Assembly: GCA_001887945.1 (NCBI GenBank)
Contig: LDOQ01000053.1
Location: 1-11,114 of the forward strand
From: Spraguea lophii
Lineage: Eukaryota; Microsporidia; Spragueidae
DNA length: 11,114 bases
Direction: 5' to 3'
Under the pieces are notes generated by a model. That model made no database searches, was not told the origin of the DNA, and saw only the letters and a program-made list of their open reading frames with translations. Of the stretch, positions 7,161 to 11,114 are shown piece after piece (the first letter of the stretch is position 1; the number at the start of each line of letters is the position of its first letter). Both the position numbers and the translations under genes were made by a program.

Positions 7161-7263
7161 TATAGCAGGAGATATTTTAAAAGAATATAATATTAAATCT
7201 ATAAATAACTTTAATAATAATGATGGAGATATTATTATCCCAAAAGGCGGAGAAGGACAATAA
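7150..7263 (+). pseudogene. Short open remnant ending KGGEGQ
   Basis: A 37-codon open stretch without an ATG reads KSKNIAGDILKEYN, then Asn-rich sequence, and ends in GDIIIPKGGEGQ followed by TAA. It lies directly after repeat copy A, and its composition differs from the random A/T runs around it. A neighbouring frame before it (7062-7158) is also open and reads like the same protein after a frameshift. A purine-rich AAAAGGCGGAGAAGGA precedes the stop. It may be the C-terminal end of a decayed retroelement protein. I did not recognise a family, and chance cannot be ruled out. Confidence 0.25.
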
Positions 7264-7600
7264 TGTTTTTAATGTTATATTTTCTATTTAATAAAGAGAA
7301 TCAATGGAAATATTATCATTCTTTAAAAATATTTTTATTTCTTAATTACTCTGCAACTATATATGAAATTATATTTCTAAAAAATCATTACCTAATATAA
7401 ACTTTATTTCTACCAATAAAAGTAATATTATTAATTACTTATATATATTTTGATTTTAAGACGAAAAACATTAAATAAATCATTAAGTTTAAGAATAAAA
7501 GTTTTATTAAGTACTTTTCGAGTCAGCCTTTAGAATATTTATCTTTTCACGAATCCAATATCCTTTCGATTTATCATAGGAATATATACATAATTTGATA
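7264..7600. other. Spacer between repeat copy A and the end of PIG-V
   Basis: AT-rich DNA without a recognised gene. It contains the second copy of the CGATTTATCAT hairpin at 7561-7581, about 20 bp past the PIG-V stop codon on the minus strand, where it would lie in the 3' end of that transcript. Confidence 0.4.
7561..7581. repeat. Hairpin with CGATTTATCAT core, copy 2
   Basis: TCCT at 7561-7564 and AGGA at 7578-7581 can pair around a loop that includes CGATTTATCAT (7567-7577), the same 11-mer as at 90-100. Relative to copy 1 the outer TCC/GGA pairs are kept and the inner stem has changed. Confidence 0.4.
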
Positions 7601-8812
7601 TCATGCAGGTGGATAATACGAAGAAAATAACACAGTATAAACTATCGTATATGTAAAATACATAACAATAACAATTTTATGTCGTATATTTTTATTTCTT
7701 TTATAAAATTTACTCAATAACCAATAAACCAATGGATTATAGCTTATAAATCTAAAAATAGTATGTAAATGTACAAAGAATGCACATAGAAATAATTGAA
7801 ATGATAGTAATATATAAAATACTATTTCATATTCATCAGAAATATAATCAATAATATTTTTTATAAAAATAAATATTAATAAAAAATAATTATTACAATA
7901 AATATCATTCTTATTTTTCTTCTTAATAAATTCTATAAATTCTTTTCTATTCCTATAAAAATAAAAAAAATTTTTTATAAAATCAAATAAATAAATTATA
8001 AGTTTTTTAAATTTAGAATCTTCGTTAATTATATTATAACTAAAAAATAATAGAAAAGGTAATCCTACCAATGTATTAGGAATATTTTTCGCATAGGTAT
8101 AAAATTTCAAAAACCCTTGTTCCCAATATGTTTTTTGAATGTAAGTATATGTAAACGGTATACCAGTGTATAAATACAAAAATGTATTATGTATTATAAA
8201 TGATAATATCAATATCATAAACTTTATAGGTTTTTTTAAATAAAATATACAAAATAATAAACCATTAGATCGTGTAAATATAACAAATATATGAAATATA
8301 AAATTATAATCTATTATATTTTTAAAAGATATGGTATTTGGTAATCCTAAAAGAAATAGAGACATAAATATAGATTCGGTGTACAAGGAAGAAGATAATA
8401 TTGATGCAGGGGAAAATATAAAAAATAGAAATGTGGAATATGCCAGATTAGGATGTATTTTATGTGTAATATGATATAATAATAAAGAATTGATAATAAA
8501 ACATAAATTAGAAATAATAAATCCTGATAATAATGTAGATATATTAAATATTGATGTAATGAATCTTACTGTGTATGGATAAAATGGATAAAAAGCTAAA
8601 ATATGTTCCGAAAAATAACCATGCTTTGAAACAATATAAAAATTGATTGCATCCCAATGTAATATAAAATTAAAAGGGGAATTTGATAATTGTGTTTTAT
8701 CAAATGGGATAAATATCTTGGATGAAAGTTTACCAATTGATAAAATAATAATTCTAGATAATATGGATAACATCAAAAGCTTAATATATTTCTTTGGTAT
8801 AAAATATTTCAT
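7601..8812 (-). CDS. PIGV: PIG-V/Gpi18 GPI mannosyltransferase II
   Basis: This is a multi-pass ER membrane enzyme that adds the second, alpha-1,6-linked mannose to the GPI anchor precursor, using dolichol-phosphate-mannose. It has 403 residues; yeast and human enzymes are somewhat longer. Family signatures are present: HWDAINFYIVSKHGY (52-66), where the family has R-W-D-A, then EHILAFYPFYP (69-79) on the lumenal side, and FSPASILSSSLYTES (133-147). The rest is a series of hydrophobic segments, with a Lys/Asn-rich loop in the middle (about 270-305). It is the only protein gene on this strand and has no operon-like partner. The ATG at 8812 is preceded by ACCC, three bases away. The protein ends YYPPA. 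GPI synthesis is retained in microsporidia, whose surface proteins use GPI anchors. Confidence 0.88.
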   Translation of the reverse strand: MKYFIPKKYIKLLMLSILSRIIILSIGKLSSKIFIPFDKTQLSNSPFNFILHWDAINFYIVSKHGYFSEHILAFYPFYPYTVRFITSIFNISTLLSGFIISNLCFIINSLLLYHITHKIHPNLAYSTFLFFIFSPASILSSSLYTESIFMSLFLLGLPNTISFKNIIDYNFIFHIFVIFTRSNGLLFCIFYLKKPIKFMILILSFIIHNTFLYLYTGIPFTYTYIQKTYWEQGFLKFYTYAKNIPNTLVGLPFLLFFSYNIINEDSKFKKLIIYLFDFIKNFFYFYRNRKEFIEFIKKKNKNDIYCNNYFLLIFIFIKNIIDYISDEYEIVFYILLSFQLFLCAFFVHLHTIFRFISYNPLVYWLLSKFYKRNKNIRHKIVIVMYFTYTIVYTVLFSSYYPPA

Positions 8813-8815
8813 GCA

Positions 8816-8819
8816 GGGT
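8816..8819 (-). promoter_or_regulatory. ACCC start signal of PIG-V
   Basis: Read on the minus strand, AGACCCTGC immediately precedes the ATG at 8812-8810, leaving a 3-base spacer. This is the same start context as the plus-strand genes and confirms the start. Confidence 0.55.
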
Positions 8820-9349
8820 CTAAAATATGATATTTTTTTAAAAAATATTTATTTTATAAAATGTGTAATTCACTTAAATTGTAAAAAGGAAAATTAATTA
8901 AGAATATTTAACAAAATGTTAAAATTATTTGATATGAATTAATTTTTAATTGCTAATATCTAAGATAAAAGAAAACGATGCTTTTATTTATTTAATTCTC
9001 ATGAATTAGTGAGGTTGATTTATATCATTTGGTTATTAAATCCTTTTGGCATCTAATTTTATAGTAGATCTATTATCTTTATATTACCTTGTATCTATAA
9101 CATTAAGTTTAGTCTATGAGCGTGTTACTGCTTTCCCTTACTTACTGGGATTCTCAGTCTTTTTATAACATAATAATGATTGAATCAATAAAAATAATAT
9201 AATATCCTTTCAAAATAAGGCAATCAGTATTTTAATCAAACAAAAATATCATGTATAAATACGTAATATTATGTTGTTATCATCTAATTATTTTTATATT
9301 TAGAAATATTCAAACCTATGATTTTTATAGAAATTTTTTATATAAATTA
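8820..9349. other. Intergenic region between PIG-V and repeat copy B
   Basis: About 530 bp with no recognised gene. A GC-richer patch at about 9115-9165 (CTGCTTTCCCTTACTTACTG and following) stands out from the A/T background but yields no tRNA fold and no convincing reading frame. The left 200 bp should contain the upstream region of the minus-strand PIG-V gene. Confidence 0.4.
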
Positions 9350-9700
9350 AATCCTAAGCCTAATGGGTGAGAGTTCGATATTGTAACATTATCCGTACTT
9401 TATATGACAATCTTATTGCAAGATCAAAGTAGTGTTTAGCTGGGTGATTGGAATTCCTGTATTGATTTGTGGCTTGGCCAGGATTATGCTACAAAAAAGA
9501 TTGAATTTTATTAAGGATGATAGAATGATGATTACACCATACGCAAAATCCAAATGTTCTATAATATAAGATAAGACGGGCTAATATGAATATATATATA
9601 ATGAAGCCAGTTGATGTAAGTTTAAATGTATTTTAGGAACCAAATATCGTAAACCACGGTTAAATGAAAAACTTCGATAAATAAAAATCTCATTTTTAAA
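9350..9700 (+). repeat. Dispersed tRNA-headed repeat, copy B
   Basis: The head is a shortened tRNA-like piece: GCCTAATGG at 9358-9366 (A box) is followed after only 10 nt by AGTTCGATAT at 9372-9381 (B box), so the anticodon-arm part is deleted. The body aligns with copy A at 9517-9550 (31 of 34 bases) and 9564-9578 (15 of 15). It aligns with copy C at 9468-9479 (12 of 12) and 9605-9659 (43 of 55). The 3' part, ATAAATAAAAATCTCATT (9678-9695), is also close to C. One frame around 9600 reads MKPVDVSLNVF, like AKPVSISLNVV of copy C, and stops interrupt it elsewhere. The repeat ends about 40 bp before the DTD start codon. Confidence 0.65.
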
Positions 9701-9733
9701 TAAAATTTTTATATAAAAATCATTTTGATAAAA

Positions 9734-9737
9734 ACCC
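9734..9737 (+). promoter_or_regulatory. ACCC start signal of DTD
   Basis: AAAACCC ends six bases before the ATG at 9744. It lies just outside the 3' end of repeat copy B, so the repeat reaches almost into the start region of this gene. Confidence 0.55.
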
Positions 9738-9743
9738 TATTGA

Positions 9744-10166
9744 ATGAAGTTTGTTGTACAGAGAGTAAATAAGGCGTCAGTATCTGTAGATGATGATTTT
9801 ATATCTTCAATATCAGATGGATATATAGTATACATGGGAATTGCCAAAGGAGATACAGAAGATAAAGCAGAAAAATTATGTAAGAAATTGTTGAAAATAA
9901 GATTGTTTGAAAAAGAGTCAGTGGTGGAAAAAGATTATGAAATATTATGCATATCCCAATTTACACTTTTTACGAAATTTAAAGGAAGAAAACCCGATTT
10001 TCATGATGCTGAGGAAACAGAAAAGGCTAGAATAATGTATAACAAAATCTGTGAAAATTTAGAAGCCAATTATAAAAAAGAAAAAATAAAAAGAGGCGCA
10101 TTTGGTAAAAGAATGACTATAGAGCAATTAGGAAATGGTCCATTTACTATTATTTTGGAAGAATAA
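9744..10166 (+). CDS. DTD1: D-aminoacyl-tRNA deacylase (DTD)
   Basis: This homodimeric cytosolic enzyme hydrolyses D-aminoacyl-tRNA, and also glycyl-tRNA-Ala, to keep D-amino acids out of proteins. It has 140 residues, close to the family length of about 145-150. Conserved parts are MKFVVQRVNKASVSV at the N-terminus, GIAKGDTEDKAEKL (32-45), RLFE (53-56), the catalytic-pocket SQFTL (71-75), KGRKPDFHDAE (80-90), GAFGKRM (118-124) and NGPFT (131-135). NGP supplies the Gly-cisPro motif that reaches into the partner active site and rejects L-amino acids. The loop between RLFE and YEIL is several residues shorter than usual and lacks the G-K-x-N/W segment. KPDFH is the eukaryotic form. The start follows an ACCC motif and matches the family N-terminus exactly. 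Confidence 0.96.
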   Translation: MKFVVQRVNKASVSVDDDFISSISDGYIVYMGIAKGDTEDKAEKLCKKLLKIRLFEKESVVEKDYEILCISQFTLFTKFKGRKPDFHDAEETEKARIMYNKICENLEANYKKEKIKRGAFGKRMTIEQLGNGPFTIILEE

Positions 10167-10169
10167 CTT

Positions 10170-10181
10170 TTTGGGGGAATT
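10170..10181 (+). repeat. TTTGGGGGAATT direct repeat, copy 1
   Basis: This 12-mer begins four bases after the DTD stop codon and recurs exactly at 10260-10271. Five consecutive G are rare in this A/T-rich setting. Confidence 0.5.
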
Positions 10182-10645
10182 TAATTTTTAAAAGAAACAT
10201 TTTAAGATTATATGAAGAAGAATTTAAAGCGTAAATATTTCAGTTAATACAAACTGCAATTTGGGGGAATTGCATTATCTTTTCAAAAGAATTTTTATAT
10301 GTTTTTATAAATTTTAATTCTGTAATAAAATTTTTTAAAATTGAGATTAAACGTGCGTGCTTTTAGATATTCCTTAGCAACATCCAGAAATTTCGATGTT
10401 TTGTGTTTATATATTGTTAATTTTTAAAAATTGATGAAGTTCTTTTTGTAACTAATCACAAAATGCTTTATTCCTTTGGATTTAAATTTTTATATTATGG
10501 CCAACTGTCCATAACTATTGTAAAGATTAAATTAATTTTTTTATATCAATAACATTATAAAATAATATATAAGTTGTTTTTTTACAACTTCCTTGATTGC
10601 TTAAATCAGGATAATAACCTTCTTTTGTTAACATTCCTTTTGTGT
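10182..10645. other. Intergenic region downstream of DTD
   Basis: Apart from the G5 repeats, no gene was seen. AACATC and GATGTT at about 10379-10400 can pair around CAGAAATTTC. The region separates DTD (+) from the 3' end of repeat copy C (-), so two 3' ends face each other here. Confidence 0.4.
10256..10273. repeat. TTTGGGGGAATT copy 2 within a GCAATT/AATTGC hairpin
   Basis: GCAATT (10256-10261) and AATTGC (10268-10273) form a perfect 6-bp inverted repeat with TGGGGG as the loop. The 12-mer itself (10260-10271) is identical to the one at 10170-10181, 90 bp upstream. Confidence 0.5.
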
Positions 10646-11107
10646 TTTTAATGAAATTTTTATTTATAGACGTTTTCTAATCGGGTGGGCCTACCGTGGT
10701 CTACAATATTTGGTTTGTAAACCACATTTAGACTTATGCTAACAGGCTTCGCTAAATATATGCAGTAATCATCTCCTATTTTCCAAGATGTCAGGGTTAT
10801 TCATATGGTGTACATCCCCGTTTTCTCCTGGTTTTTAGAAATTCCCAATCTTTTTCTTGAAATAGTATTGTCCGAGTCGCAAATCAATACAAGATTGCAG
10901 TTATATCGATTCAATAACTTTAATTTGGTAATAAAGTGGTTGTACGAAATACAGATATGATTCATCAAATTTTCATATGCTTAACAATTTCTTCTTCTCT
11001 TAGACCTTTTATTTATTTTTTTATTTGTAAAAATTATTATAAGAGAGAGACTCGAACCAGCATGCCCGGGACTTAATTAACCAGCCCATAACCACTGGGC
11101 CAAGATG
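10646..11107 (-). repeat. Dispersed tRNA-headed repeat, copy C
   Basis: This copy reads on the minus strand from the tRNA-like head at the window end towards 10646. It shares GTACAAC (10945-10939) with copy A, TGTATTGATTTG (10891-10880) and a 55-bp block (10748-10694, 43 of 55 identical) with copy B. The 3' end ATAAATAAAAATTTCATT is shared with B. It is the most GC-rich and apparently least decayed copy. On the minus strand at about 10798-10665, one frame is open for over 40 codons and reads SWKIGDDYCIYLAKPV, then NVVYKPNIVDHGRPTRLENVYK. It continues upstream after a single TGA as NCNLVLICDSDNTISRKRLG. I do not recognise the protein; an integrase-like C-terminus is one possibility. The head may continue beyond the window. 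Confidence 0.65.
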
Positions 11108-11110
11108 GCT
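11046..11110 (-). pseudogene. tRNA-like head of repeat copy C
   Basis: On the minus strand, TTGGCCCAGTGG (11103-11092) matches a Pol III A box and GGTTCGAGTC (11058-11049) matches a B box. A perfect D stem GCCC/GGGC (11100-11097 with 11087-11084) encloses AGTGGTTAT. The A-to-B spacing is 38 bp, against 37 in the resident tRNA-Glu. The T stem is mispaired (GCTGG with CTCTC), no AGATGGC partner exists for a GCCATCT acceptor strand, and the anticodon stem does not close. It is therefore a tRNA pseudogene or tRNA-derived promoter, not a working tRNA. Confidence 0.6.
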
Positions 11111-11114
11111 ATGG

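Noticed and set aside
8643..8897. 84-codon open frame on the plus strand
   Set aside because: It is mostly antisense to the conserved N-terminal part of PIG-V, including the HWDA motif region, and shows no similarity of its own.
9115..9165. GC-richer patch as a possible tRNA or fourth repeat copy
   Set aside because: No A/B-box pair with proper spacing and no alignment to copies A, B or C could be found by eye.
11046..11110. Functional tRNA on the minus strand at the window end
   Set aside because: A and B boxes and the D stem are good, but the acceptor, anticodon and T stems do not pair, so it is treated as a tRNA-derived head of a repeat.

Overview
The window looks like nuclear DNA from a very AT-rich eukaryote with compact, intron-free genes, and a microsporidian fits best. 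The proteins are clearly eukaryotic: a Swi3/Rsc8 chromatin remodeller subunit, RBX1, Cdc4/Fbw7, TYW2, PIG-V and DTD. Most are shorter than their yeast or human counterparts. No spliceosomal intron is needed to read any gene. Five of the six coding genes have an ACCC motif directly before the start codon, the CCC-type start signal known from Microsporidia. I cannot name the genus.

Layout: 1-440 is AT-rich DNA without genes. 440-1060 is a decayed IS1595/ISXO2-type DDE transposase. 1534-2661 encodes the Swi3-like protein, 2899-3189 encodes RBX1 and 3852-5081 encodes Cdc4/Fbw7. A tRNA-Glu(CUC) at 5338-5408 sits 42 bp before the TYW2 start codon (5451-6395). PIG-V is the only coding gene on the minus strand (8812-7601). 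DTD lies at 9744-10166.

How the genes work together: RBX1 and Cdc4 are two subunits of the same SCF ubiquitin ligase, and here they are neighbours on one strand. TYW2 and DTD both act on tRNA: TYW2 builds wybutosine on tRNA-Phe, and DTD removes D-amino acids from mischarged tRNA. The Swi3-like protein is a scaffold of SWI/SNF or RSC. PIG-V adds the second mannose to GPI anchors in the ER. Apart from the SCF pair, I see no functional clustering.

The most interesting signal lies between the genes. A degenerate repeat family occurs three times: about 6670-7160 (+), 9350-9700 (+) and 11107-10646 (-). The copies are collinear, and each begins on its own sense strand with a tRNA-like segment carrying recognisable A-box and B-box elements. 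A shared body and an A/T-rich 3' end follow. This is the architecture of a tRNA-derived SINE, although a decayed larger retroelement cannot be excluded. Almost half of the window is non-coding, which is loose packing for a microsporidian and fits a genome inflated by old mobile DNA.
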